Positions 27,955 through 36,427 are shown, numbered from the stretch's first letter. The stretch: 64,000 nucleotides of DNA from Granulosicoccus antarcticus IMCC3135 (GCF_002215215.1 NZ_CP018632.1:6196501-6260500); one strand, 5' to 3'. Notes: generated by a model not told the origin, from the letters alone. Numbers and translations: made by a program.

Positions 27955-28829
27955 CACCCAACCCTTCTATCACAACCGAGAAGCGACACAATGGCGTGGC
28001 CGGTGCATGGCTGATCACGGACATGTTTCTGAACATCTCGACACTGACCCTTGTCAAATTGATAGGTGTCGAGCTACCGGCTTCGCAGCTGGTTTTCATC
28101 AGAGCCATTACCGGCTTGGTGCTGATACTGCCCTGGGTGATTCGCGAGCGTGCAGCGTTCTCGAAAATCCTGCACCCGGCACTGCATATAATACGAATAT
28201 TGTTATCAGTAACGGCTTTGACTGCCAGCTATTTTGCCGTAGCCCGCCTGCCACTAGCACTGTTTACTGCTATCAATTTCACGCGCCCTCTGCTACTCAT
28301 GATAATGGCAGCCTGGATCCTCAAGGAGTCCATTTCACGCAGCCGATGGCTATTGGCCATCATTGGCTTGTCGGGAGTCGGCATCGCCCTTAACCCGGGT
28401 AGTATTCAATGGTCATGGGGCATTCCTGCCCTGCTACTGACGATATTCAGCAGTACCCTTGCCACTATTGCAACACGTTACCTGAAAGGCACGCCAGCCG
28501 TTGTCATGATGCTTCTCTATACCGCAGGCCTGTCACTACTCACGCTTCCCATGGTCCTGTTCAACTGGCAACCGGTACCCAAGGAATTGATCTGGCCTCT
28601 GCTTTTTATCGGCGTGTTTGCGCAAGCAGGACAGTACTGCTTTATCAAGGCGCACTGGCTGGGAGAAGCCAGTATTCTGGGCCCTTTGGGCTATGTCAGC
28701 TTGCTCTTGTCGATCACCGCCGGCTACCTCGTGTTTGCCGAGGTACCAGATGCCTCCATGATGGTTGGCTCGGCGATCATTCTGCTGGCAACACTCGCCT
28801 TGTCGTTTACCAAAAACAACAGACACTGA
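27951..28829 (+). CDS. EamA/DMT-family membrane transporter
   Basis: 292 residues with ten predicted membrane helices in two EamA repeats (about 15-140 and 155-288). The start is TTG 27951, overlapping the PIG-L stop as TTGA, so it is translationally coupled. Members export or import small metabolites such as amino acids, nucleotides or pathway intermediates. Here it may remove a by-product of the deacetylase/lyase pathway. It ends 8 bp from the convergent lipoprotein gene. Confidence 0.88.
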   Translation: MTPNPSITTEKRHNGVAGAWLITDMFLNISTLTLVKLIGVELPASQLVFIRAITGLVLILPWVIRERAAFSKILHPALHIIRILLSVTALTASYFAVARLPLALFTAINFTRPLLLMIMAAWILKESISRSRWLLAIIGLSGVGIALNPGSIQWSWGIPALLLTIFSSTLATIATRYLKGTPAVVMMLLYTAGLSLLTLPMVLFNWQPVPKELIWPLLFIGVFAQAGQYCFIKAHWLGEASILGPLGYVSLLLSITAGYLVFAEVPDASMMVGSAIILLATLALSFTKNNRH

Positions 28830-28837
28830 TCCCCGGC

Positions 28838-29635
28838 TCAGTGAATCATGTATTCGCTGGGCGTATTTTCAACAATGTACTTGGTCGCCTCATAGATACA
28901 GCTGCGAATTGCTTTTTCCATGGGCGTCTTTGCATATCCACCCAATGCACCGGACAAATTACCTGCTCCCGTCAATGCTCCCAGTGCGGCACCTACATTG
29001 ACATCCTTGGCAATGCCTTCAACGCGTGTGGCTGCCAGCACCTCCGTGGTTGCCGCGTCCACGATGCGTATATCCATAGCCATCGTCGATTTACTATAAC
29101 CACCAGAAACGGCTCCCATCAGCGCCGAAGCCCTCTTGCCCAGTAGCCCACTGACCTTGCCCGATGTGCCTGAGGTACCCGGGTCAAAGCCGGTTACAGA
29201 TGCAATGACGGCAATATCAGCGCCTTTCACCGCACCACGCTTGACCCCAGTTGCATCGGTAAAACCATCTTCCTGCAGGCCGATTTCACTTTTCACCGAA
29301 TCTATATTCTGCCTTTCCAGCACCCGATATCGCTTGCTCTGCACCAGGGCCGTTGTCAGCATGTCCTTCAAGCCATCAGAGATACCCGCATATTCACTGG
29401 AGGCAAATGAAATATCTGTCCCACCAATGCCTATCGTTGTCCGGTTGGAACCTATATTCCAGTCAAAATCGGTCACCGCCACCTTGGCACGTGGGCCGTT
29501 ATAAGGAGGCAATTGAGTTTCCAGGCCCGTATCCACTGTTGCTTCCGGCTTGACCATGCTCTCGAGACAGCCTGCAAGTGAAAACGTGATTGGCAGAAGG
29601 AGCAGCAACACTTTCAATAAACCGTACATTCTCAT
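28838..29635 (-). CDS. CsgG/HfaB-like outer-membrane lipoprotein
   Basis: 265 residues with a lipoprotein signal ending in LAGC (Cys23). The body has the CsgG-type AVTDFDWNIG strand, the helix GLKDMLTTALVQSKRYRVLERQNID, and a glycine-rich central region (SGLLGKRASALMGAVSGGYSKSTMAMDIRIVDA). CsgG proteins form oligomeric secretion channels for curli-type fibres, but many homologues (holdfast anchors, stress lipoproteins) are unassigned. No curli genes are nearby, so its cargo is unknown. Confidence 0.8.
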   Translation of the reverse strand: MRMYGLLKVLLLLLPITFSLAGCLESMVKPEATVDTGLETQLPPYNGPRAKVAVTDFDWNIGSNRTTIGIGGTDISFASSEYAGISDGLKDMLTTALVQSKRYRVLERQNIDSVKSEIGLQEDGFTDATGVKRGAVKGADIAVIASVTGFDPGTSGTSGKVSGLLGKRASALMGAVSGGYSKSTMAMDIRIVDAATTEVLAATRVEGIAKDVNVGAALGALTGAGNLSGALGGYAKTPMEKAIRSCIYEATKYIVENTPSEYMIH

Positions 29636-30009
29636 CGCCTCATAATCATTCTATTAAGCTGGCAATAAAACACGGAAAATGATCGTAATACAGCTAATTC
29701 AATGCTTTTAATACCAAGGGCTAGTAGTCCAGCCTCTCGAGCACAAGTTTCTACCGTGCAGGCTCTTGGAGTGCCAGAAAAAGGGTTTGAACACGGCCAA
29801 CAGTACGCACAGTCAACCTTGGTACTCCAGCCCCTGCACATCCTATCTAACTGAATTATTATGCGTCAGATGCGACGTCAGATTGCAGATTTAGTCTTCT
29901 CAGGTGAACACCAGCTATTTGTGATGCAATTCACGTTATTGCCACAATCAGATTATTCCTACAAAAGAAGAAGCGCTTTCCGATTGTCAGGAGCGCTGTA
30001 ATTTTCAAC
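29636..30009. other. Intergenic region upstream of the sRNA
   Basis: About 375 bp between the start of the CsgG-like gene and the sRNA. It must contain the lipoprotein promoter (minus) and the sRNA promoter (plus). An inverted repeat AGCGCT (29972-29977 and 29992-29997) and a possible -35/-10 pair next to the RNA are listed separately. No open frame here is convincing. Confidence 0.5.
29972..30004 (+). promoter_or_regulatory. Candidate sRNA promoter and flanking inverted repeat
   Basis: TTTCCG (29977-29982), a 16-bp spacer and TAATTT (29999-30004) could form a weak promoter starting transcription at about 30010-30012, just before the first hairpin. AGCGCT at 29972-29977 and again at 29992-29997, a 26-bp dyad, flanks the -35 and may bind an activator. 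No TGTAAG/CTTACA GacA box was found. Confidence 0.35.
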
Positions 30010-30238
30010 AATGCACCTGCGGTTAAGGAAGACCGCAGCAATGAACAGGGAAGTCGGACGGCCTATCGCAGCAAGGTCACAATGACAAGGAAAGTCAGTA
30101 CATTGCAGGTGGTTCTGGTTGCAAGGATGCAGTAGCAAGGCTCAGGGATCGAGCCAGGGGAGCATGGATGCTCACCGCCATAACCACCACTGCCAAGGAC
30201 GGCACGACCCTCGGTTATCTTGCCGAGGGTCTTTTTTT
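30010..30238 (+). ncRNA. CsrB/RsmZ-type CsrA-sequestering small RNA
   Basis: About 230 nt with nine GGA motifs. Six lie in loops of short perfect hairpins: 30017-30038 (7-bp stem, loop TAAGGAAG), 30083-30097 (loop AAGGAAA), 30120-30131 (loop AGGA), 30139-30155 (loop AGGGATC), 30160-30173 (loop TGGA) and 30191-30204 (loop AAGGAC). It ends in a 9-bp terminator with seven Ts. Repeated GGA in hairpin loops is the defining architecture of RNAs that titrate CsrA/RsmA. Length is close to E. coli CsrC. Exact 5' end is uncertain. No protein-coding frame explains the pattern. Confidence 0.85.
30206..30238 (+). terminator. Rho-independent terminator of the sRNA
   Basis: GACCCTCGG (30206-30214) pairs perfectly with CCGAGGGTC (30223-30231) around an 8-nt loop and is followed by seven Ts (30232-30238). 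Textbook intrinsic terminator on the plus strand. Confidence 0.92.
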
Positions 30239-30330
30239 GCATAAAATACAGGACATTGATTTTCCTGTTTGTCGGAGTCGATGAACTGACATGCAAAATG
30301 ACTGACTCACGGTAGGTTTTACGACTATCT

Positions 30331-30516
30331 GTGATTCTTCAGAACATAAGACCTCAGGCAGACGATATCCCACGAGCCGTTGTCAGCATGATTGCTGGCA
30401 TCTCTTTGATGGATGCCGTATTCATCGCCTCGACCGGCAATATCCCATGGATGCTGCTATGCACCCTCGACTTTCTGGCAACGCTGACATTCCAGAAGTG
30501 GATAGCAGGGAGCTGA
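30331..30516 (+). pseudogene. Possible UbiA-like prenyltransferase C-terminal fragment
   Basis: A 61-codon frame from GTG 30331 encodes two hydrophobic stretches (AVVSMIAGISLMDAVFIAS and WMLLCTLDFLATLTFQ) ending KWIAGS. This resembles, from memory, the C terminus of UbiA-family membrane prenyltransferases. No upstream part of such a gene is present and there is a stop just before the GTG. It may be a decayed remnant or a small membrane protein. There is no good ribosome site. Identity is tentative. Confidence 0.3.
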
Positions 30517-30675
30517 CAATTTCACCAACGCAACTTGAGAAGCATCACGAGATATCTGTCAAAATCCGATGAAATAGACGTGTAGCGTGAACTGAATCCA
30601 TCAATTTCAGACGCATTGGGCGCTATCAACAACAGCCCGGGTACAAAGGGCTCGTGAAAAATTATTTCACACCCC

Positions 30676-30679
30676 CTAA
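30676..30679. repeat. Target-site duplication CTAA, left copy
   Basis: CTAA directly precedes the left inverted repeat; the partner is at 32262-32265. Matching copies argue for a single, fairly recent insertion without later rearrangement. Confidence 0.8.
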
Positions 30680-32261
30680 CCTGAATATTTCATCGGCCTC
30701 AAGTAATGCAACTACGTCACCTTGTTGAGCATAAATCAGTGCCGATAGCACCAAAAGTGACTATTTTTTTGAGTTTCGGGTACAGGCCCCCTTTCCCCCA
30801 TCTCGGCTGGCCAGAGATTTCATAGCCAATGGCTACGCTGCTTCTAGACGTTGCAACGCAATCAGAAAATTCTCTTTTTCTAACGCCGCGCTACTCAGCT
30901 TTATCACAATCCGTCGCGTGTTTCTGATCACCACGGCACCGATATGGACCAGGCGCTGGCGCAACGTCCATACCTGGGCCCTGGCCAGTGAGGTTCCTGC
31001 CAATCCTTTCTCTCGCACCGTCTGCCATAACACATACCCCAGTGAGGAGAACATCACGCGCAGCTGGTTGCTCCACCAAGCTGTGCAACTTGTACGGTCA
31101 GCAAATAGACCCATCTGCAGCTCTTTGTGCCGATTTTCCATGGTCCCACGTTCGCAATAGACCTCGCTATAGAGCTGTTCAGCTTCGCCAACCAGATCCG
31201 TGACGATAAAGCGTTGATTGGGTCCTATCTCGTTGTATTCCATTTTGGCAATGACTCGGCGGGGGCGAACCCAGCTACCCGCCTGGTAGTCAATATCCTT
31301 GAATACCTTGAGTGCAGGAATATCCACATCCTTGTGCTCGAACCACAGCCAGCAACTGCTCAGTGTCTCCCGGCTGACCTGACACTCGCTCATCAGCACC
31401 TTGTTGGTTGTATAACCCACAATATAGCGAACATCATGACGCTCACACCAGCTCAGCAATAGCGGCCGGTAAAAGCCCCCATCGCCACGAAAAACGATGT
31501 TCACCTGCGGCCAATGGGCTCGAATGCCTTTAACCAGCAGCGACAGCACCGCTGCCGAATGAGTGGCGTCAGGGCGATTGATGGGGCGTAGGTAACTGAC
31601 CAACAGCTTCTCTCCACAGTACACGTAGAGCGGCAGAAAGCCATAGCCATCGTAGTGTGTGTTGTATGCCCGACCTTGCTGTTCACCGTGAACACGATCA
31701 TCAGTGCCATCAAAGTCGAGAATCAAAGACTTGGGAGGCTCATCAAACGAGGCGATGAATCGCTCCAGAATCAATCGATGCATCTCAAACACCGTTTTTC
31801 TCGCTTGTACCGTTGAATGCTGAGCGATAGCAGCTTCCATTCGGCAGAGTGTGGGAGCGCTACCCATGGGCTCAAGCACTCCGACCGCACTTTGCAAAGC
31901 GGCGTCATGACGCAACTGTTGATGGTCATTCAAATCGGCAAAGCCTGCCGCTATAGCGAAAATACGTTGACGCACAAGCGCATCCCACTGGTGTGTCACG
32001 CCACTCTGATCGCGAGGGTCGTGCATAAGCCTGGAAGCCGCCTTGCACAGTCCGAGGCGATCATCGGCTGCCCGCAGCAGTTCAACCCCTCCAATGCCAC
32101 TGACATCTCCACCGCTGAAATCCAGTTGGATGCTACGTTTTTTCAGCTTGCGTTTGAGGGTACAATTTGACACTGGCGGGGCGCTCCTGTTTTTGATTGT
32201 AAAGCTTTGATCGGCCTACAATTTTACAGGTGCTCCGCCAACTCTTGGTGAAATATTCAGG
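30680..32261. mobile_element. Complete IS1380-family insertion sequence (1582 bp)
   Basis: Ends are 13-bp perfect inverted repeats: CCTGAATATTTCA at 30680-30692 and its complement at 32249-32261. They are flanked by a direct repeat CTAA at 30676-30679 and 32262-32265, a 4-bp target duplication as expected for IS1380. The element holds one intact transposase gene on the minus strand. It sits 42 bp before the MBOAT gene, so it separates that gene from its original upstream sequence. Confidence 0.93.
30833..32173 (-). CDS. IS1380-family transposase
   Basis: 446 residues, intact, starting with GTG. The DDE core is visible: SLILDFDGTDDRVHGEQQG contains the first catalytic Asp region, NIVFRGDGGFYRP the second, and CERGTMENRHKE the glutamate region of the IS1380 family. 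A basic N terminus (KRKLKKR) likely contributes to end binding. It catalyses cut-and-paste movement of the surrounding element. The gene is undamaged, so the copy may still be active. Confidence 0.95.
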   Translation of the reverse strand: MSNCTLKRKLKKRSIQLDFSGGDVSGIGGVELLRAADDRLGLCKAASRLMHDPRDQSGVTHQWDALVRQRIFAIAAGFADLNDHQQLRHDAALQSAVGVLEPMGSAPTLCRMEAAIAQHSTVQARKTVFEMHRLILERFIASFDEPPKSLILDFDGTDDRVHGEQQGRAYNTHYDGYGFLPLYVYCGEKLLVSYLRPINRPDATHSAAVLSLLVKGIRAHWPQVNIVFRGDGGFYRPLLLSWCERHDVRYIVGYTTNKVLMSECQVSRETLSSCWLWFEHKDVDIPALKVFKDIDYQAGSWVRPRRVIAKMEYNEIGPNQRFIVTDLVGEAEQLYSEVYCERGTMENRHKELQMGLFADRTSCTAWWSNQLRVMFSSLGYVLWQTVREKGLAGTSLARAQVWTLRQRLVHIGAVVIRNTRRIVIKLSSAALEKENFLIALQRLEAA

Positions 32262-32265
32262 CTAA
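32262..32265. repeat. Target-site duplication CTAA, right copy
   Basis: CTAA directly follows the right inverted repeat and matches the copy at 30676-30679. Confidence 0.8.
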
Positions 32266-32303
32266 CCGGTGCAACCTGGCACCAGAGACGCACGACCAAC
32301 CCG

Positions 32304-33932
32304 ATGCTTTTCAACTCTTCATTATTTCTGTTTGTCTTTCTGCCGATTGTGCTCGGCCTCTTTTACTGGCTGCTCTGGCGCAATAGTTTCCGTCTCGCCA
32401 TTGCCGCGCTCACCGCCTGTTCTCTGTTTTTCTACGGATTCTGGAACCCGGCCTACCTGCCCCTGCTGCTCATCTCGATCGTCTGCAATTATGCGATTGG
32501 CCGAAGCCTGTACTTACAACCCTCCCGCATCCTGTTATCGCTGGGGATTGCCTTCAATCTGAGTCTGATTGCCTACTTCAAGTATGCGCACTTCATGGTC
32601 TCAATCGCCAACGAGGTGACAGGCAATAGCTGGGTGATGCATCAGATACTGCTGCCACTGGGTATCTCCTTCTTCACCTTTCAACAGATCACCTGGCTGG
32701 TTGATGTCAACAAAGGCGGCAGCGAACGTCCGCGTTTCATCGACTACGTGCTATTTGTGTCCTTCTTCCCGCAGCTCATTGCAGGTCCCATCGTGCATCA
32801 TCAGGAAATGATGCCGCAGTTCAAACGACTACAAAGCCAGAATGACACGCTGGGTACGTCGGGCGCATCGGGCCAACCAGGCATTTTCAGCGCTAACTTC
32901 ATTGCCGGTAATATCAGTGTCGGACTCACCATCCTGTGCATCGGTCTGTTCAAGAAAGTCATCATCGCCGATTCACTCGCCCTGTATGCCTCCCCCATAT
33001 TCCAGGCAGCAGAGCTGGGAATCACGCTGACAAGCTACGAGGCCTGGCTTGGCGCACTGGCCTATAGCCTACAGCTGTATTTCGACTTCTCCGGCTATTC
33101 GGACATGGCCATCGGCATTGCTCGTCTGTTCGGCATTACCCTGCCGATGAACTTCAACTCACCCTACAAATCACGTTCAATTATCGAGTTCTGGCGACGC
33201 TGGCACATGACGCTATCGCGTTTCCTGCGCGATTATCTGTACATACCATTGGGCGGAAGCCGGACCGGCAGCAGCCAGCGCTATCGCAACCTGGCCATCA
33301 CCATGGTATTGGGAGGACTCTGGCATGGTGCGGGCTGGACCTTTGTTGTCTGGGGTGCATTACACGGGACATTTCTCATCATCAACCAGTGCTGGCGTGC
33401 TCGTACCAATGACAAGGATGAGCGTCATATGGCCAGCACCTTGGGGAGACGCCTGTGCGGGCATCTGACAAAACTGGCGGCGCAGGCATTGACTCTGATC
33501 TGCATCGTTTGCGCATGGGTGGTGTTTCGAGCCGTTGATATCGATGCGGCAATCGCACAGCTGGCCTCCATGGCAGGACTCAATGGCATCGCCCTGCCCG
33601 TACAGCTCGCTAGCCTCCTGCAAGGTAACCCCTGGCTGATATCCTTTGCAGACATCAGTTTCGGCAAGCTATTCGTCAACGAATTGATCCCACCCCTGAC
33701 GGCCATCAGCTGGATTGCAGGCTCTGTCTGCATCGTCCTGTTCATGCCCAATACGCAGCAAATCATGCATCGATTCACGCCTGTTCTCGAACCGGTCAGC
33801 CCGGCCAGCGGCATCAGTCGACATATTCAATGGTCACCGAGCTGGCCGTGGTTTCTGGTCATCCAGCTGATGAGCCTCTACACATTGCTGCACCTATCCC
33901 GGGTCAGCGAATTTCTCTACTTTCAGTTCTGA
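32304..33932 (+). CDS. MBOAT-family O-acyltransferase (AlgI/DltB-like)
   Basis: 542 residues with about ten or more membrane helices. It starts MLFNSSLFLFVFLPIVLG, the standard AlgI-type opening. Diagnostic MBOAT motifs are FWRRWHMTLSRFLRDYLYIPLGG (about 296-318) and GGLWHGAGWTFVVWGALHG (about 335-353), which contains the invariant catalytic histidine. The family moves acyl (usually acetyl) groups across the inner membrane to modify secreted polysaccharides. It is paired with an SGNH-like gene overlapping by one base. The IS1380 insertion lies just upstream. No alginate genes are present, so the glycan target is unknown. Confidence 0.92.
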   Translation: MLFNSSLFLFVFLPIVLGLFYWLLWRNSFRLAIAALTACSLFFYGFWNPAYLPLLLISIVCNYAIGRSLYLQPSRILLSLGIAFNLSLIAYFKYAHFMVSIANEVTGNSWVMHQILLPLGISFFTFQQITWLVDVNKGGSERPRFIDYVLFVSFFPQLIAGPIVHHQEMMPQFKRLQSQNDTLGTSGASGQPGIFSANFIAGNISVGLTILCIGLFKKVIIADSLALYASPIFQAAELGITLTSYEAWLGALAYSLQLYFDFSGYSDMAIGIARLFGITLPMNFNSPYKSRSIIEFWRRWHMTLSRFLRDYLYIPLGGSRTGSSQRYRNLAITMVLGGLWHGAGWTFVVWGALHGTFLIINQCWRARTNDKDERHMASTLGRRLCGHLTKLAAQALTLICIVCAWVVFRAVDIDAAIAQLASMAGLNGIALPVQLASLLQGNPWLISFADISFGKLFVNELIPPLTAISWIAGSVCIVLFMPNTQQIMHRFTPVLEPVSPASGISRHIQWSPSWPWFLVIQLMSLYTLLHLSRVSEFLYFQF

Positions 33933-35233
33933 TGAAAATGCATCGCTATGCCAGCCTGAGCGTCATGGTGCCTCTCGTGGTGCTATTGGCGGTCGCTGCG
34001 TGCAACAGAGTGATAGACCCTTATCAGATCTTCAGCGCTCATCGTGAAGCTGTCTATAGCGACAAACCGGCACTACATCCGAATATTCGTCTGCACAAGG
34101 CCTATCAAGTCAGATTACAGGCACCCGATGCCCTGATTCTGGGCTCCTCGAAAGCCATCCAGGGCATCCCCGCCGATCACGATTATTTTGCCGGGAAGCG
34201 TGTCTACAATCTGGCAGCACCTCTGGCCAGCATGAAAGAACTAACGCTGCTGCTGCGCCATGCGCAGGCTGTTCATCCGATCACGGATGTTGTCCTGGCT
34301 CTGGACTTTCTCTCGTTCAATACCCTGGCACGTAGCGATGGTCCAGCCTCTGGCTTCATGCCAGAGCGATTACTGGGCAATGAGGATTCACAGAATATCC
34401 ACTGGCAGGACTACCAGAGCGCACTCATATCAGCCGATGCCCTGAGTGCAAGTCTGGCCGTAGGCCGCACCCGGACGGCCATTCGGCATGCCCTTGAATC
34501 AGGCGCTGCAACAAGCTATACCGAGGATGCCGAAGGCGTACTTGGGCCTATACCGGCAATAGGCACTCACCAGATACTGACAGGCCTGGGAGCTCGTAAC
34601 GATGCGGAAATTCGTTCTCGACTCAGTGATGGAGGACACCGCAGCAATACGCTGAAGATCGAAGAATTTTTCACCAGCGCAGTTTACCTGCCAGCCCCTC
34701 TACGCCAGTTTCAGTTTGCCACCGCCGGCGAGGATAGCCTCTACTGGTATGAGCAATTTGTTCGTGAACTGCATGAACATGACATCCGGGCCTCACTGGT
34801 CATCAGCCCCAGCCATGCCAGGCTGAACGAGCTGATCGACGTCGCAGGCTTGTGGCCACAGTGGGAATACTGGAAGCGAAGCCTGCTCGCAATCAACCTG
34901 AAACTGGCCGATGAATACGGCCAAACACCTTACACCCTATTCGATTTCAGCCTGCCCGGCAGCATAACGACTGAGCCCTTCCCGGAAGCTGGCGATAGCG
35001 ATTACCGCATGCGCTACTACTTCGAATCCATCCATTTCAACCAGCATACCGGCGCCCTCATGCTTGATCGGCTGATGTCTCGGACTACGACTGAGTCCGA
35101 GTCATTCGGCACGCCCTTGACGGCTCAGAATCTGGAGGCAAGCTTGCGAGAAATACGTGAAAAGCAGGCCGATTTCCGAGACCTCCACCCTGATTATCGA
35201 ATAGAGCTGGAAGCCATCGTCGCCGAACGTTAA
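33932..35233 (+). CDS. SGNH-hydrolase-like (AlgX/AlgJ-type) partner of the MBOAT protein
   Basis: 433 residues. ATG 33932 overlaps the MBOAT stop (TGATG), which favours it over the longer frame from 33830. A single N-terminal membrane segment (LSVMVPLVVLLAVAACN) anchors it facing the periplasm. LILGSSKAIQG carries the block-I-like serine of SGNH folds, and YYFESIHFNQHTGALML near the C terminus resembles the catalytic His block. Such proteins take the acyl group exported by MBOAT and attach it to polysaccharide. Overall similarity is low and the Asp is not assigned, so the chemistry is inferred. Confidence 0.7.
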   Translation: MKMHRYASLSVMVPLVVLLAVAACNRVIDPYQIFSAHREAVYSDKPALHPNIRLHKAYQVRLQAPDALILGSSKAIQGIPADHDYFAGKRVYNLAAPLASMKELTLLLRHAQAVHPITDVVLALDFLSFNTLARSDGPASGFMPERLLGNEDSQNIHWQDYQSALISADALSASLAVGRTRTAIRHALESGAATSYTEDAEGVLGPIPAIGTHQILTGLGARNDAEIRSRLSDGGHRSNTLKIEEFFTSAVYLPAPLRQFQFATAGEDSLYWYEQFVRELHEHDIRASLVISPSHARLNELIDVAGLWPQWEYWKRSLLAINLKLADEYGQTPYTLFDFSLPGSITTEPFPEAGDSDYRMRYYFESIHFNQHTGALMLDRLMSRTTTESESFGTPLTAQNLEASLREIREKQADFRDLHPDYRIELEAIVAER

Positions 35234-35237
35234 TAGC

Positions 35238-36008
35238 TCAACGCTTGAAATCAGGCGTTCTCTTGTCAATAAATGCCTGCATACCCTCTCGCTGATCTTC
35301 AGTGCCGAACAGTGAGAAGAACGAGCGCCTCTCCAGGTGCAAGCCTTGATCAAGCGTGGTTGTCAAAGCCGCATCGACTGACTCGCGAGCCAGTTGCACA
35401 GCAGTTGCCGAAAAGGATGCAATCTGCAAGGCAGCCTTGCGAGCTTCGTCCAGCAGCTCTGCCTGTGGGACGATACGCGATACAAGCCCGGCCCGTTCAG
35501 CCTCTTCGGCATCCATCATACGACCCGTCAGGCACATGTCCATGGCCTTGGACTTGCCGACCAGACGCGTCAGACGCTGCGTGCCACCCAGGCCAGGCAA
35601 GGTACCGATTCGCACTTCGGGCTGACCAAAACGAGCGTTGTCAGCAGCCAGAATGAAATCGCACATCATTGCCACTTCGCAGCCACCACCCAGGGCATAA
35701 CCTGCCACCGCGGCAATGGTGGGTTTACTACTGTTGGCAATGCATTCCCATTCACCCAGAAAATCACCCTGCAAGGCATCAAGATATTCAACGCTCTGCA
35801 TCTCCTTGATATCAGCACCTGCAGCAAAAGCCTTGTCGGAGCCGGTGATGATAATGGCGCGAATGGACTCGTCCTGATCCCAATTCTGCATCACCTCGCT
35901 GACCTCAAGCATCATTTGCCGATTGAGGGCATTCATGGCGGCAGGTCGATTCAGCGTCAGTGTGGCGACGTGCTCTTCCACGTGAGTCAGAATTGTTTCA
36001 TAGCTCAT
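35238..36008 (-). CDS. Enoyl-CoA hydratase
   Basis: 256 residues of the crotonase superfamily. It has the oxyanion-hole motifs AFAAGADIKEM (about 60-70) and GYALGGGCEVAMMCD, and both catalytic glutamates: one in the FGQPEVRIGTLPGLGGTQRL segment and the other near 114-134. It hydrates trans-2-enoyl-CoA in beta-oxidation. Convergent with the SGNH-like gene (4-bp gap). Length and motifs fit PaaF/EchA8-type monofunctional hydratases. It is part of a fatty-acid block with the acyl-CoA dehydrogenase and ETF genes. Confidence 0.93.
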   Translation of the reverse strand: MSYETILTHVEEHVATLTLNRPAAMNALNRQMMLEVSEVMQNWDQDESIRAIIITGSDKAFAAGADIKEMQSVEYLDALQGDFLGEWECIANSSKPTIAAVAGYALGGGCEVAMMCDFILAADNARFGQPEVRIGTLPGLGGTQRLTRLVGKSKAMDMCLTGRMMDAEEAERAGLVSRIVPQAELLDEARKAALQIASFSATAVQLARESVDAALTTTLDQGLHLERRSFFSLFGTEDQREGMQAFIDKRTPDFKR

Positions 36009-36073
36009 CTTTTAGTGCTCCTGGATAGTCAATGTTGAATGCTTGCAGGCATTTGATAAGGTAGAGTACCGGC

Positions 36074-36418
36074 ATGTCTGAAATAGCCCGTATATTCCAT
36101 ATAGCCCAGTCGGCCGATATCCTCCCTCTTGATCAGGGTAAGGACTATCGATGCGCCTCCCTGGATACCGAAGGTTTCATCCATTGCTGCGATCAGCGCC
36201 AGCTCTCAGGCGTGGTCAGCAGATACTACAATGAGAACGATGCGGTACAACTCATGATCATTGAGGTCGACAAGATCGAGGCTCCACTCATTCTGGAAAA
36301 TACCGTCGGAGGAGCCGAATTGTTTCCGCATATCTACGGCCCGATCAATGCATCCTGCATTATCGATGTCGTGCCATTCGGTATCCATTCAGACGAACGC
36401 ATGGGTTTGTTTGAATAG
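36074..36418 (+). CDS. DUF952 family protein
   Basis: 114 residues recognised by family motifs FIHCCDQRQL (about 36-45) and AELFPHIYGPIN. The fold is small, cytoplasmic and of unknown biochemical role; relatives are often described as glutathione-S-transferase-domain-associated proteins. It is the only plus-strand gene between two minus-strand beta-oxidation genes, with its own short upstream region (about 65 bp). Confidence 0.85.
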   Translation: MSEIARIFHIAQSADILPLDQGKDYRCASLDTEGFIHCCDQRQLSGVVSRYYNENDAVQLMIIEVDKIEAPLILENTVGGAELFPHIYGPINASCIIDVVPFGIHSDERMGLFE

Positions 36419-36427
36419 ACGCCGCAG

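Noticed and set aside
30063-30296. 77-codon minus-strand frame over the sRNA
   Set aside because: It crosses the terminator hairpin and repeated GGA stem-loops, which explain the sequence far better than coding.
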